From Candidatus Manganitrophus noduliformans (GTDB taxonomy: Bacteria; Nitrospirota; Nitrospiria; SBBL01; Manganitrophaceae): a stretch of 64,000 bases of DNA. Of the stretch, positions 38,359-47,210 are shown piece by piece (positions within the stretch are counted from its first letter, which is position 1; each line of letters starts with the position of its first letter). The position numbers and the translations under genes were made by a program. The notes under the pieces were generated by a model. That model had not been told where the DNA came from, did no database searches, and was given only the letters and a program-made list of their open reading frames with translations. The stretch covers positions 62,001-126,000 of the forward strand of contig NZ_VTOW01000001.1 of NCBI RefSeq assembly GCF_012184425.1, in the 5' to 3' direction.

Positions 38359-38601
38359 ATGAAGACAAAACAAAAAAAACAGAAACGAGCAACCATCTCC
38401 TTCAATTCAGAGCTACACAAGGCTTTGCGATTAAAGGCCGAAGAGACGGATCAATCGCTCTCGGATCTGGTCAATGACGCAGTAAGGAAAAGCCTGGCCG
38501 AAGATGCAGAGGACTTGGCTGCTTTTGAAAAGAGAGCCGGCGAGCCCAATCTTCTCTTTGAGGATGTCCTCAAGCAGATGAAGAAACGTGGCCAACTATA
38601 A
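38359..38601 (+). CDS. Ribbon-helix-helix antitoxin (CopG/RelB-like)
   Basis: 80 residues. A basic N-terminus leads into R-A-T-I-S-F-N-S-E-L-H-K-A-L-R-L-K-A-E, a beta strand plus helix of the ribbon-helix-helix DNA-binding fold, and then S-D-L-V-N-D-A-V. The C-terminal helix (L-F-E-D-V-L-K-Q-M-K) would wrap the toxin. It should repress its own promoter, as is known for this family. The toxin gene overlaps its last 14 nt. Confidence 0.85.
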   Translation: MKTKQKKQKRATISFNSELHKALRLKAEETDQSLSDLVNDAVRKSLAEDAEDLAAFEKRAGEPNLLFEDVLKQMKKRGQL

Positions 38602-38845
38602 AATTCTCATCAAACCTTCCGCCGTCAAAGAAATCGAAGCCCTTCCCAAGAAAGACCGTCAACGCATCATCAGAAGAATTCGATTCCTCTCCAACGATCC
38701 AAGGCCATCCGGCTACGAAAAGCTCTCCAGCGAAGAGAAATACCGGATTAGACAAGGCGCCTATCGGATTATTTATTCGATTGCAGATGAAAATCTCACT
38801 GTCGTCATTGTGAAAGTGGGACATCGACGCGAAGTCTACCGATAA
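38588..38845 (+). CDS. RelE/ParE-superfamily toxin
   Basis: 85 residues from GTG 38588, inside the antitoxin gene end. The sequence Y-K-I-L-I-K-P-S-A-V-K-E-I-E-A-L-P, K-L-S-S-E-E-K-Y-R-I-R-Q-G-A-Y-R-I-I-Y and V-V-I-V-K-V-G-H-R-R-E-V-Y is the RelE fold. Arg and Lys residues needed by ribosome-dependent mRNA interferases are present (R-I-R-Q-G, H-R-R-E-V-Y). RelE is preferred over ParE because of the R-x-G-x-Y-R-I-I-Y core. Complete and apparently functional with its antitoxin. Confidence 0.88.
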   Translation: MANYKILIKPSAVKEIEALPKKDRQRIIRRIRFLSNDPRPSGYEKLSSEEKYRIRQGAYRIIYSIADENLTVVIVKVGHRREVYR

Positions 38846-38897
38846 GATCTCAACGATTCATTTTCAATCCGATAGCAAACGAGCCCTCCCCGGAGAA

Positions 38898-39485
38898 TCA
38901 AGGATCTTTTTGTCCTAACACCACCCGCTCCACCTCTTTCCAAAGAAGATCCCTCCCCTCTTTACTTTCCGCCGAGGTCACGATGACGTCGGAAATCCCG
39001 AATGAAGCCTTCACCGCCTCGATCTGCTCCTTTCTCTGATTCCGCCCGATCTTGTCGGCTTTCGTCGCCGCATAAAGGGTCGGTACCTGAAAGTGGTCGA
39101 GCCACTTCTTCATCTCCTGATCGAGGAAGGCGGCCGGGTGGCGAAGGTCGATCAAGAGGACGATCCCTTTCAGCTGCTTCCGCTTCGTCAGATAGGTCTC
39201 GATCATCGGCCCCCACTGCATCCGCACCGACATCGGCGCCTTGGCGTAGCCATAGCCGGGGAGATCGACGAGAAAAAATTTCCGGTTGATCTTGAAGAAA
39301 TGAATCAGCTGCGTCTTCCCCGGCGTGGAGGAGACATAGGCGATCTTCCGCCCCAGGAGAGAATTGATCAGCGACGACTTCCCGACATTCGATCGCCCGA
39401 CGAAAGCGATCTCCGGAAGCGGCTCCTTGGGACAATCCTCGATCGCGGTACACCCTTTGATATATTCCACCGAAGTCAATTTCAT
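38898..39485 (-). CDS. engB: Ribosome-biogenesis GTPase YihA/YsxC
   Basis: 195 residues from ATG 39485. G1 G-R-S-N-V-G-K-S-S (30-38), G2 threonines near 54 and 58 (S-T-P-G-K-T), G3 D-L-P-G-Y-G (74-79), G4 T-K-A-D (about 142-145) and S-A-E as G5. Needed for assembly of the 50S subunit in known bacteria. The same frame stays open far upstream opposite glgX, but that extension is a GC-driven artefact. Divergent from glgX across 130 nt; SD is weak (GGA). Confidence 0.94.
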   Translation of the reverse strand: MKLTSVEYIKGCTAIEDCPKEPLPEIAFVGRSNVGKSSLINSLLGRKIAYVSSTPGKTQLIHFFKINRKFFLVDLPGYGYAKAPMSVRMQWGPMIETYLTKRKQLKGIVLLIDLRHPAAFLDQEMKKWLDHFQVPTLYAATKADKIGRNQRKEQIEAVKASFGISDVIVTSAESKEGRDLLWKEVERVVLGQKDP

Positions 39486-39551
39486 GAATCCGATGCTGCA
39501 TGAAACGGCAGCAAAAAGCAAGCACGTTCCTCTCCCCTCTTCCTCCCCCCT

Positions 39552-39581
39552 TTGCATCGGCTCGAACGAAGCCGTTATAAT
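39552..39581 (+). promoter_or_regulatory. glgX: Promoter of glgX
   Basis: TTGCAT (39552-39557), 18-nt spacer, perfect TATAAT (39576-39581); leader about 30 nt to ATG 39618. Confidence 0.6.
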
Positions 39582-39617
39582 CATAATCAGATATTGATCA
39601 GCGTGAGGATTCCAGCC

Positions 39618-41747
39618 ATGAAAATAAAACTCTGCCCGGGCCAACCCTACCCCCTGGGGGCCACCTGGGACGGCGAAGGGACCAACTTCGCCCTTTTTTC
39701 CGAAAACGCCACCGCCGTCGAGCTCATCCTGTATGACGAAGTCTACGCGAAGAAAGCCGCCGCCGTGATCCGCCTGCGCGAGCAGACCGATCAGGTCTGG
39801 CACGGCTATCTCCCCGGCATCGGCCCGGGACAGCTCTACGGATACCGCGTCTACGGACCCTACCAGCCGGAGCAGGGACACCGGTTCAATCCGGCCAAGC
39901 TCCTGATCGATCCCTATGCCAAGGCGATCTCCGGGAACATCCAATGGAGCGATCTCCTCTTCCCCTATCCGCTGGGAAACCCCGACCAAGACCTGAAAAA
40001 AGACGATCGGAACGACGGGGCTTCCGTCCCGAAAAGCGTTGTGATCGACACCGCTTTCGATTGGGGCGACGACCGCCTGCTTCGGACCCCGTGGCATAAA
40101 ACGATTATCTACGAAGTCCACGTCAAAGGGTTCACGGCGCAGCATCCGGAAATCGACGAGCGGATTCGGGGAACCTATGCCGGGTTCGCCTCGGAACCGG
40201 CGATCCGTTATCTCAAAGAGCTCGGGATCACGGCGGTGGAGCTGTTGCCGGTCCATCATCATGTCGATGATATGTATCTGATCGAAAAAGGGCTCTCGAA
40301 TTACTGGGGATACAACAGCATCGGCTTCTTCGCCCCCGACGTCCGCTACGCCGCCTCGAACGAGCGGGGAAGCCAGGTCGGGGAATTCAAGCGGATGGTG
40401 AAAGCGCTGCACGCCGCCGGAATCGAAGTGATCCTCGACGTCGTCTACAATCACACGGCGGAGGGAAACCATCTCGGCCCGACCCTCTCCTTCCGCGGCA
40501 TCGACAACCTCGCCTACTATAAAACCGTCCCCGACCAGCCGCGCTACTACATGGACTACACCGGGACCGGAAACAGCATGAACATGAATCACCCCCGGAC
40601 ATTGCAGCTGATCATGGACTCGCTCCGCTACTTCGTCAACGAGATGCATGTCGACGGATTCCGTTTCGATCTCGCCTCTACGCTCGCGCGGGAGCTGCAC
40701 GACGTCGATCGGCTCGCGGCCTTCTTCGACATCATCCATCAAGACCCGGTCCTCTCCCAGGTCAAGCTGATCGCCGAGCCGTGGGACGTCGGCGAGGGGG
40801 GCTACCAGGTCGGCAACTTCCCGGTCCTCTGGACCGAGTGGAACGGGAAGTACCGCGACGCCGTCCGGCGCTACTGGCGGGGCGACGACAGCCATATCTC
40901 CGAGATGGGGTGGCGGCTCGCTGGATCGGGCGATCTCTATCAACACAACGGGCGGCGGCCGTATGCCAGCATCAACTTCATCACCGCGCACGACGGCTTT
41001 ACGCTGAACGACCTGGTCAGCTACAACGAGAAACACAACATCGCCAACGGAGAGGAGAACCGGGACGGGATCAACGAAAACGACAGCTGGAATTGCGGGG
41101 CGGAGGGGCCGACCGACGATCCGGGGATTGTCGCGCTGCGGGAGCAGCAGAAGCGGAACTTTCTGGCGACCCTCTTCCTCTCCCAGGGGGTCCCGATGCT
41201 CCTCGGCGGCGACGAAGTCAGCCGGACCCAACAGGGAAACAACAACACCTACTGCCAGGACAACCCCCTCTCCTGGCACCATTGGGAGTGGAGCGGCCGC
41301 CAGCGGGACCTCCTGGTATTCACGAAAAAGCTGATCCGCCTCCGGCATGAGCACCCGATCTTCCGCCGAAGGAAATATTTCTCCGGGCGGAAGATCCACG
41401 GCGCCGGCGTCAAAGACATCTCCTGGTTCCGGCCCGACGGAGAAGAGATGACCGAAAACGAATGGAATACCTTTTTTGTAAAAGTCTTGGGGCTTCGGCT
41501 GATCGGGGAGGAGCTGGATGAAACCGACCGGCACGGCGATCCGATCCGCGACGACGCCTTTCTCATTTTGATGAACGCCCATCACGAGCCGATTGAATTT
41601 ACCCTCCCGAAAGAGCCGGCCCCCCAGATCTGGGAGATTTGCATCGACACCGCCGCCCCCGATCGGGAGCCGGAGCGTTTCAAAAGCGGCGAATCTTTTT
41701 CCCTTCCGGGACGGGCGTTGGTGTTGTTCAGACAGGCGGGTTTGTAG
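39618..41747 (+). CDS. glgX: Glycogen debranching enzyme GlgX (GH13_11)
   Basis: 709 residues. CBM48 at the N-terminus ([14 protein letters not shown]), then the GH13 barrel with [10 protein letters not shown], nucleophile Asp351 (D-G-F-R-F-D-L-A-S), acid Glu387 (I-A-E-P-W-D) and Asp459 (T-A-H-D-G-F). It hydrolyses alpha-1,6 branches of phosphorylase-limited glycogen. ATG 39618 after GTGAGG is preferred to in-frame upstream codons. Convergent with the separate amylo-alpha-1,6-glucosidase gene, so two unrelated debranchers lie side by side; a palindromic repeat sits between their ends. Confidence 0.95.
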   Translation: MKIKLCPGQPYPLGATWDGEGTNFALFSENATAVELILYDEVYAKKAAAVIRLREQTDQVWHGYLPGIGPGQLYGYRVYGPYQPEQGHRFNPAKLLIDPYAKAISGNIQWSDLLFPYPLGNPDQDLKKDDRNDGASVPKSVVIDTAFDWGDDRLLRTPWHKTIIYEVHVKGFTAQHPEIDERIRGTYAGFASEPAIRYLKELGITAVELLPVHHHVDDMYLIEKGLSNYWGYNSIGFFAPDVRYAASNERGSQVGEFKRMVKALHAAGIEVILDVVYNHTAEGNHLGPTLSFRGIDNLAYYKTVPDQPRYYMDYTGTGNSMNMNHPRTLQLIMDSLRYFVNEMHVDGFRFDLASTLARELHDVDRLAAFFDIIHQDPVLSQVKLIAEPWDVGEGGYQVGNFPVLWTEWNGKYRDAVRRYWRGDDSHISEMGWRLAGSGDLYQHNGRRPYASINFITAHDGFTLNDLVSYNEKHNIANGEENRDGINENDSWNCGAEGPTDDPGIVALREQQKRNFLATLFLSQGVPMLLGGDEVSRTQQGNNNTYCQDNPLSWHHWEWSGRQRDLLVFTKKLIRLRHEHPIFRRRKYFSGRKIHGAGVKDISWFRPDGEEMTENEWNTFFVKVLGLRLIGEELDETDRHGDPIRDDAFLILMNAHHEPIEFTLPKEPAPQIWEICIDTAAPDREPERFKSGESFSLPGRALVLFRQAGL

Positions 41748-41765
41748 GGCGATTCGGATGACACT

Positions 41766-41794
41766 GTAGAGACGTCCCGGCGGGACGTCTCTAC
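41766..41794. repeat. Dispersed palindromic repeat, copy 2
   Basis: Perfect inverted repeat GTAGAGACGTCCC, loop GGC, GGGACGTCTCTAC, same family as 19285-19313. Its right end supplies the stop codon (TAG, complement of 41791-41793) of the amylo-alpha-1,6-glucosidase gene. Confidence 0.85.
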
Positions 41795-43833
41795 GACTCT
41801 TTCGGCGGCGGAAGACCGTCGGCCGTCTTGCTCTCCACCATGGCGCGGAACACCTCGGCCACGCTCCAGGCCTGTGCGATGCAGCCGCGGCCGGTATGGG
41901 GGGGCTCGGCGTCGAAGATCTCGCTGATCGTACCGATCCCGTTGTCGTAGAGGTGAGACTCGAACCCCTTCAGGAGCGCCTCCGCCCGCGGCCCGTCGCC
42001 GTGAACCTTCCGCCAGGCGTCGAAGAAGGGGCCGATCAGCCAGGCCCAGACCGTTCCCTGATGATAGGCGGCGTCCCGCGCACGAAGATCGCCGAAATAG
42101 CGGGGCCGGTAATCTTTGTGGGCCGGATCGAGGGTCCGCAGGCCGACCGGGGTGAGGAGCCGCTCGGTGACGATATCGATCACCGGCCGCCATCGCTCTT
42201 TCACCAAGACCGGGAAACGAAGCGAGATCGCGAAAATCTGGTTCGGACGGAGGCTCGGATCGTCCCCGTTCTCCCCGTCGATGACATCGTAGAGGTGCCG
42301 GCCGGGCTCATACCAAAACCGGGCGTTGAACGATTGATAAGCCCGATCGGCCAGCTCGGCATATTCCTGAGAAGGCTCTCCCATTTCGCCCGCCCAAAGC
42401 GCCATCAAGCGCAAAGCGTTGTACCAGAGCGCCTCGATCTCCACCGGCTTGCCGCGGCGCGGGGTCACCACCCAATCGCCGACCTTGGCGTCCATCCAGG
42501 TGAGCTGCAGCCCCGGCGCTCCCTGCCGGATCAATCCGTCGTTGGGATCGACCCCGATTCCGAAGCGGGTCCCCTTCAGGTGCTGCGCGATCACCGATTT
42601 GAGCGCGGGGAAGAGGGCCCGCAAGGTCTCTTGGTCGCCCGTCACTCTTTCATAACGATCGATCGCATGAAAATACCAGAAGGTCGCATCGACAGTATGG
42701 TAGAGGGCGGTCCGCATCCCCTCCGGAAAGAGATTCGGCAGCAGGCCGTCTTTCAGATAATGCGAGAAGGTCCGGAGGATCGCACCCGCCTCCCGGTGGC
42801 GCCCGGTGCAGAGGGTCAGCCCCTCCAGGCTGATCATCGTATCCCGCCCCCAATCGGTGAACCAATGATATCCCGCGATGACGGTCCGCACCTGATCTCC
42901 CGAGGCCCGCGCCAGAGCGTGCTCTTCGAGGCGGCTTCCCGGAAGGACGATGAATTGATCGGCCGCAAGAGCGAGCTGCGCCGTCAGCCCGCTGCGGGCC
43001 GCCGAGGGCGCCAGCGCCAGGAGCTTCTCGTGGCGGCGCCGTTCCGCCTCGAAAACGGCGGCGGGCGGAAGATCGAGCAGCTCCCAGGGCTCGGTGCTGG
43101 CGACCAGCGCCACCGGCTCTCCCGGAAAGAGCTCCACGGTAAAATAACCGGGGCTATGAAGCTCCGCCAGATGATCGTGCCCCCGGTCCCGTTCCACCCG
43201 ATAGAGGAGCGGCCCGCTGCTTTTCTCTTCGAAAGTGAACGCCCGCCCGCTCGGCCGAAGACAGAGCTTCAAGCTCGGCGCCTCTTCCAGCAAATTAAAT
43301 TCGCAGCAGCCCTGAAAGACCCGCACCGGGATCGGCCACTTTAGATCGTCCCGCAGCGGGCCGTCATGGCCACGAAAGGTGACATACGGGCGGAGGTTCA
43401 TCCGGACCGGCTTCGTTCCTTCCAGACGGTAGACGACATAGACGGTGTTTTGGCTGTACGGCATGATGATCCGTTTTTCGAGAAAGCCGTCGCCGAGATC
43501 GAACCGCCAGGTCGGAACCATCCACTCCAGCCGGAACGCTTTGAGATAGCGATGGCTCTCTCCTTCCATCGTTTCATCGGCCCGCTCCGCCCCCCCGAAC
43601 AGAACGGTCCGATCGGGGAAAACGATCTCCTCATCGAGCCGGGGGAGAAAGACGGTTCTCCCCCGCCGCGGAAGATTCGGGACGAAATGGGCGTGGTAGC
43701 GGCGGGTTGGGATGCCGAGGAGGGTGCCGGAGGCATACCCGCCGAGCCCGTTGGTCGCCAGCCATTCGCGCGTCCGGAGAAACTCCGGATCTTGCGCTCG
43801 GTTCCAGGGGAAGGTCAGAATCGGTTCGTTCAT
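41791..43833 (-). CDS. Amylo-alpha-1,6-glucosidase type glycogen debranching enzyme
   Basis: 680 residues of the bacterial GDE family: N-terminal GDE_N_bis beta-domain (T-N-G-L-G-G-Y-A-S-G-T-L, R-R-Y-H-A), and an (alpha/alpha)6 catalytic domain with G-Y-H-W-F-T-D-W-G-R-D-T-M and Y-H-Q-G-T-V-W-A-W-L-I-G-P-F, as in GH133. It hydrolyses alpha-1,6-linked glucose stubs. Second gene of a leftward unit after treZ, 37 nt apart. Its stop codon lies in a palindromic repeat, so the last residues (P-P-P-K-E-S) may have changed after insertion. ATG 43833 follows a GGGCG-rich site. Confidence 0.92.
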   Translation of the reverse strand: MNEPILTFPWNRAQDPEFLRTREWLATNGLGGYASGTLLGIPTRRYHAHFVPNLPRRGRTVFLPRLDEEIVFPDRTVLFGGAERADETMEGESHRYLKAFRLEWMVPTWRFDLGDGFLEKRIIMPYSQNTVYVVYRLEGTKPVRMNLRPYVTFRGHDGPLRDDLKWPIPVRVFQGCCEFNLLEEAPSLKLCLRPSGRAFTFEEKSSGPLLYRVERDRGHDHLAELHSPGYFTVELFPGEPVALVASTEPWELLDLPPAAVFEAERRRHEKLLALAPSAARSGLTAQLALAADQFIVLPGSRLEEHALARASGDQVRTVIAGYHWFTDWGRDTMISLEGLTLCTGRHREAGAILRTFSHYLKDGLLPNLFPEGMRTALYHTVDATFWYFHAIDRYERVTGDQETLRALFPALKSVIAQHLKGTRFGIGVDPNDGLIRQGAPGLQLTWMDAKVGDWVVTPRRGKPVEIEALWYNALRLMALWAGEMGEPSQEYAELADRAYQSFNARFWYEPGRHLYDVIDGENGDDPSLRPNQIFAISLRFPVLVKERWRPVIDIVTERLLTPVGLRTLDPAHKDYRPRYFGDLRARDAAYHQGTVWAWLIGPFFDAWRKVHGDGPRAEALLKGFESHLYDNGIGTISEIFDAEPPHTGRGCIAQAWSVAEVFRAMVESKTADGLPPPKES

Positions 43834-43870
43834 GGATCGCCCTCTGAAGCGAATTGCGCTGAAAGTTCGG

Positions 43871-45748
43871 TTAGGCGGGAACCGCCGAGAGAAAAACTGC
43901 CGATCCGCCGGGGAGTCGCCAGCCGTCCGGGCCGTAGGGATGAACCGCCCCCGGGCCGCCGTAGCGCGGATCTTCGCTCGACCAGACCAGCCGCCACGCG
44001 CCCCCCTTCACCGGCGCCAGGAGCGGCTCCGGGGCCGGCCGCAGATCGAGGTCCGGTCCAAGATTGACGACCAACAAGCGATCGTCCCCCTCCTTCCCGA
44101 AGAACCGCAGGACGAAGGCCCGCGGTCCCAGGACCGCGCCGTCGATCCCCTCCCGCGACTGCAAAGCGAGAATCGGATCTTCCCGGCGCAATGTGAGAAG
44201 GTCCTGATGAAGCCGGTAGATCCCGGCGTGTTTCTCCCGCTCGGAGAAGTCGAGCTTCGATTGCAGAAAGGTGGAATCGCGCCGCGGGTCGGGAATCTCC
44301 CGCTGCGCCTCCGGCGTCGCGTAACTTGGAAATTGCGCGAGAAATGCCCTCCGTCCTTTGTGAACCTCCGGGGCAAGCGCATCGTTGTGATCGGCGAAGA
44401 AGAGAAACGGACTCGACGCGCCGAACTCCTGCCCCATGAAGAGCAGCGGCGTCTCGGGGGGGAGAAGAAGAAGGGCGGTCATCGCCCGGACCCGCGCCGG
44501 ATGGGTCAATGCGTTTAGCCGCTCTCCCCGGAGATGATTCGCCACCTGGTCGTGATTCTGAATGTAGTGGACAAAGGCGGCGGCCGGCTCCGTCGTCACG
44601 CGCGATCCTCTCGGCTTCTTTTGCCAAAGGTAGTGTTGTCCCTGATAGAGAAAACCCCGCTTGACGGCGGAGATGAATTCCTGCGCCTCGCCGCGATAGT
44701 CGGTGAAATAACCGTCCCGCCGGCCGGTCAGGGCGACCAGCGCCGAATGGTGAAAATCGTCGTTCCAGAGGGCGTCGAGGCCGTGCCCCCCTTTTTCCAC
44801 CGGCGCCAGCGCGATCACCTGCTGCGACTCGTTCTCCCCGATCAACACGATCTCCCGCGGCCGGGCGGCCTCGCGGGCGCGGCGCGACAGATCGGCTAAG
44901 ACATGTCTCGGGCTTGAGTCAAAAATCTGCTGCGTCGCATCGAGCCGCAGGCCGTCGAGATGAAACTCGGCGATCCAGTAGCAGGCATTCCGGATGAAAA
45001 ATTCCCGGACCTCTTTTGAGCCGGGCCCGTCGAAGTTGATCGGCTCGCCCCATTCGTTTTTGTAGCGGTCAGTAAAATAGTCGTCGCTGAAGGATTTGAA
45101 ATAATTGCCGTCGGGTCCGACATGATTGTAGACGACGTCGAGAATCACCGCGATCCCGTGTTGATGGGCGGCATCGACGAAACGCTTCAGCCCCTCCGGA
45201 TCGCCGTATACATGAGACGGCGCGTAGAGAGCGACTCCATCGTACCCCCAATTCCAGCGGCCGGGGAACTCGGCCACCGGCATCAGCTCAATCATCGTAA
45301 TTCCGATCCGCTGGAGTTCTTCGATTTCCCGCGCCGCCGCATCAAAGGTCCCCTCCTGGGTAAAGGCGCCGATGTGCAGTTCATAGATCACCTGGCCGGG
45401 AAGGCGCGCGCCGGGCCACGCCGTATCCCCCCACCGGTACGCTCCCGGATCGACGACCATCGACGGCCCGTGCGGCCCCTCCGGCTGAAACCGGGAACAA
45501 GGGTCGGGACAGCGCGTCCCATCCTCAAACCGGTAACGGTAACGCGCGCCGGCGCCGATGCCTGGAACGGTCCCCGAAAAATAGCCCCCTTTCTCCGCCT
45601 CTAACGGAATTGCCTTTCCATCTCCATCCCTCCCCTCAATCACGACCTCCAGCCGTCGGTGTTTGGGGGCCCACACCCGAAACAAAACCCCGGCCTCTTG
45701 AACCTCCGCCCCCAATCCCAATCTCCAACCGATTCTGTTTTGCATCAT
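43871..45748 (-). CDS. treZ: Malto-oligosyltrehalose trehalohydrolase
   Basis: 625 residues from ATG 45748. N-terminal CBM48 (V-L-F-R-V-W-A-P), GH13 barrel with D-V-V-Y-N-H-V-G-P-D-G-N-Y, nucleophile region D-G-L-R-L-D-A-T, acid Glu in I-G-E-N-E-S, and N-H-D-Q-V-A-N. It releases trehalose from maltooligosyltrehalose. GlgB is the main look-alike, but Y-E-L-H-I-G-A-F-T and the G-R-N/W-N-W-G-Y-D-G region favour TreZ. TreY is not in the window. An upstream GTG at 45772 is possible; ATG 45748 has TGGAG at 5 nt. First gene of treZ-GDE with its own palindromic promoter. Confidence 0.92.
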   Translation of the reverse strand: MMQNRIGWRLGLGAEVQEAGVLFRVWAPKHRRLEVVIEGRDGDGKAIPLEAEKGGYFSGTVPGIGAGARYRYRFEDGTRCPDPCSRFQPEGPHGPSMVVDPGAYRWGDTAWPGARLPGQVIYELHIGAFTQEGTFDAAAREIEELQRIGITMIELMPVAEFPGRWNWGYDGVALYAPSHVYGDPEGLKRFVDAAHQHGIAVILDVVYNHVGPDGNYFKSFSDDYFTDRYKNEWGEPINFDGPGSKEVREFFIRNACYWIAEFHLDGLRLDATQQIFDSSPRHVLADLSRRAREAARPREIVLIGENESQQVIALAPVEKGGHGLDALWNDDFHHSALVALTGRRDGYFTDYRGEAQEFISAVKRGFLYQGQHYLWQKKPRGSRVTTEPAAAFVHYIQNHDQVANHLRGERLNALTHPARVRAMTALLLLPPETPLLFMGQEFGASSPFLFFADHNDALAPEVHKGRRAFLAQFPSYATPEAQREIPDPRRDSTFLQSKLDFSEREKHAGIYRLHQDLLTLRREDPILALQSREGIDGAVLGPRAFVLRFFGKEGDDRLLVVNLGPDLDLRPAPEPLLAPVKGGAWRLVWSSEDPRYGGPGAVHPYGPDGWRLPGGSAVFLSAVPA

Positions 45749-45786
45749 CAATGCTCCACGAAATGAATGCACCCCCCCTCTTTAAA

Positions 45787-45816
45787 ATTATAGAGGTTTG
45801 AATCGAAGCGTTTCAA
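45787..45816 (-). promoter_or_regulatory. treZ: treZ promoter with overlapping palindromic operator candidate
   Basis: Minus-strand TTGAAA (45811-45816), 18-nt spacer, TATAAT (45787-45792). Over the -35 and spacer lies TTGAATCGAAGCGTTTCAA (45798-45816, plus strand), an 8+3+8 inverted repeat with seven of eight pairs. A repressor there would block polymerase; LacI-type factors are plausible but not shown. Confidence 0.68.
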
Positions 45817-45868
45817 GGAAGGGGAAAGGCGGCCTTTTCAGTTTGACTTGACATTCCTCTTTCTCACC

Positions 45869-45897
45869 TTGCCTTTTTCGCGAAATTTCGCTATCTT
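45869..45897 (+). promoter_or_regulatory. Promoter for the ACT-domain gene
   Basis: TTGCCT (45869-45874), 17-nt spacer, TATCTT (45892-45897). An additional TTGACA at 45848-45853 has no matching -10. Confidence 0.45.
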
Positions 45898-45970
45898 ATC
45901 GACGGCTCTTCATCCGATTGCGGTCTATATTCAATCGATCGCCTCACTCAACCACCGACGGGAGTCCAAA

Positions 45971-46375
45971 ATGGATATCACACGGGCAACCTATTTTTTG
46001 ATTGCAACGGAAGATCGTCCCGGCCAGCTCGCGCGCTTTTCAAAGGCGATGTCGGAGCATGAGATCAATCTGGCGGGGGTCTGGAGCTTCGGGACCGGCC
46101 GCGGCAACGCGGAGATCATTGCGATTCCGCGCGACCCGCACGCCTTCAAAAAGGTGGCGCGAGAGGCCGGCTGGAGCATCCGCGAGGGGAGCTGTTTTCA
46201 CCTGACGGGGGAAGACCGGGCCGGGGCGCTCGCCGACACCCTCGACCGGATCGCGCAGGAGGGGATCAATCTTCACGCCGTCGACGCGATGGGTTTCGAA
46301 GAGCGCTACTCGGCGTATGTCTGGTGCGACGAGAACGATGTCGAGAAGCTTCGAAAGGTCCTCAAGGGATGGTGA
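45971..46375 (+). CDS. Tandem ACT-domain protein
   Basis: 134 residues from ATG 45971 (GGGAG six nt upstream). Two ACT modules: the first begins Y-F-L-I-A-T-E-D-R-P-G-Q-L-A-R-F, the second C-F-H-L-T-G-E-D-R-A-G-A-L-A-D-T; each has the ligand-binding loop after an E-D-R-x-G turn. Stand-alone ACT proteins bind amino acids or small ligands and regulate partners; no partner is identifiable. Followed at 25 nt by a VOC protein, so the two probably form an operon. Confidence 0.87.
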   Translation: MDITRATYFLIATEDRPGQLARFSKAMSEHEINLAGVWSFGTGRGNAEIIAIPRDPHAFKKVAREAGWSIREGSCFHLTGEDRAGALADTLDRIAQEGINLHAVDAMGFEERYSAYVWCDENDVEKLRKVLKGW

Positions 46376-46400
46376 CATCCCTCAACGAAGGGAAGGTAAA

Positions 46401-46778
46401 ATGCCAAAAGTGATTTCCGATTCCTGGGTGATGGCCGGTGTCCGCGACATGAAAAAATCGGTCGCCTTTTATACGAAGCTCGGCCTGAAGCCGTCGATCA
46501 ATCGTCCCTACTATGTCGAACTGAACCTGCCGGGAGGAACGGTCCTCGGCCTCCATTCGATCGGAGCGGAGAAGGGGAAAAAACCGAAAGCGGCCAAGCG
46601 GATGGCCGACGGCGGCTGGGGAATCATGCTTCGGGTGAAAAATATCGAGAAGGTGGTGGCCGATCTGAAACGAAAGCGGGTGAAATGCGGTAAGATTACG
46701 ACCGCGCCGGGTGGCGCCGATTTCGCCTCTCTCCATGATCCCGACGGCAATCGCCTGGTGCTCGTTGAAATGGCGTGA
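46401..46778 (+). CDS. VOC-family (glyoxalase/bleomycin-resistance fold) protein
   Basis: 125 residues. Typical vicinal-oxygen-chelate start S-W-V-M-A-G-V-R-D-M-K-K-S-V-A-F-Y-T-K-L-G-L-K-P and end F-A-S-L-H-D-P-D-G-N-R-L-V-L-V-E. Metal ligands of true glyoxalase I are not all evident, so it may be a binding protein or a lactoylglutathione-lyase-like enzyme; no substrate can be given. GGAAGG precedes the ATG. Confidence 0.87.
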   Translation: MPKVISDSWVMAGVRDMKKSVAFYTKLGLKPSINRPYYVELNLPGGTVLGLHSIGAEKGKKPKAAKRMADGGWGIMLRVKNIEKVVADLKRKRVKCGKITTAPGGADFASLHDPDGNRLVLVEMA

Positions 46779-46842
46779 CTTGAACGCCCCGCCTCCCTTC
46801 GGTTACAATCGAGACAAATGCGTCTGATTTGAGGAAACGAAA

Positions 46843-47199
46843 ATGGTGGTCCGATTGTTTTATATCGCAGTCCTCCTTGCCTTGATGACGATTCTCCCGT
46901 TTCTCCCCGCCGCCGGGATCTCGGCCGAAGAAACACCGACCCTCGCGAAAGCGCCGAAACGAAAAGAGCTGAAGGAGGTCCGGGGGAAGATCGTCAAGAT
47001 CGATCCGATCACCAAACGAATCCGGATCGCACCGGGAATCTTCAGCCGCGCCCAGGAGGTCAGGGTCACCGCGCAGACGGAGATCATGATCCACGGCCGC
47101 CCGGCGGCCTTCGGGGCGCTGCAGCCGGGAGATAAAGTGCGGGTCCGCGCCCTCGCCGATCACGAAGACCAAACCGCCGAATCAATCGACGTCGTCTAG
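46843..47199 (+). CDS. Exported protein with DUF5666-like beta-barrel domain
   Basis: 118 residues: signal peptide (about 1-28, V-L-L-A-L-M-T-I-L-P-F-L-P-A-A-G-I-S-A), then a small OB-like domain G-K-I-V-K-I-D-P-I-T-K-R-I-R-I ... G-A-L-Q-P-G-D-K-V-R-V-R-A. The repeated strand-turn arrangement resembles DUF5666 or CusF-like periplasmic domains, but metal ligands (Met/His) are absent. Function unknown. Its stop is 11 nt from the convergent permease stop. Confidence 0.75.
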   Translation: MVVRLFYIAVLLALMTILPFLPAAGISAEETPTLAKAPKRKELKEVRGKIVKIDPITKRIRIAPGIFSRAQEVRVTAQTEIMIHGRPAAFGALQPGDKVRVRALADHEDQTAESIDVV

Positions 47200-47210
47200 A
47201 CCCTCCTCCC

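Noticed and set aside
39486-41585. Long open frame opposite glgX, continuous with engB
   Set aside because: The 2 kb extension reads antisense to a well-supported GH13 enzyme, has no domain logic and only reflects GC-rich codon positions. engB has its own ATG at 39485.
41896-43344. 482-codon plus-strand open frame
   Set aside because: Antisense to the amylo-alpha-1,6-glucosidase, low complexity, no ribosome site.
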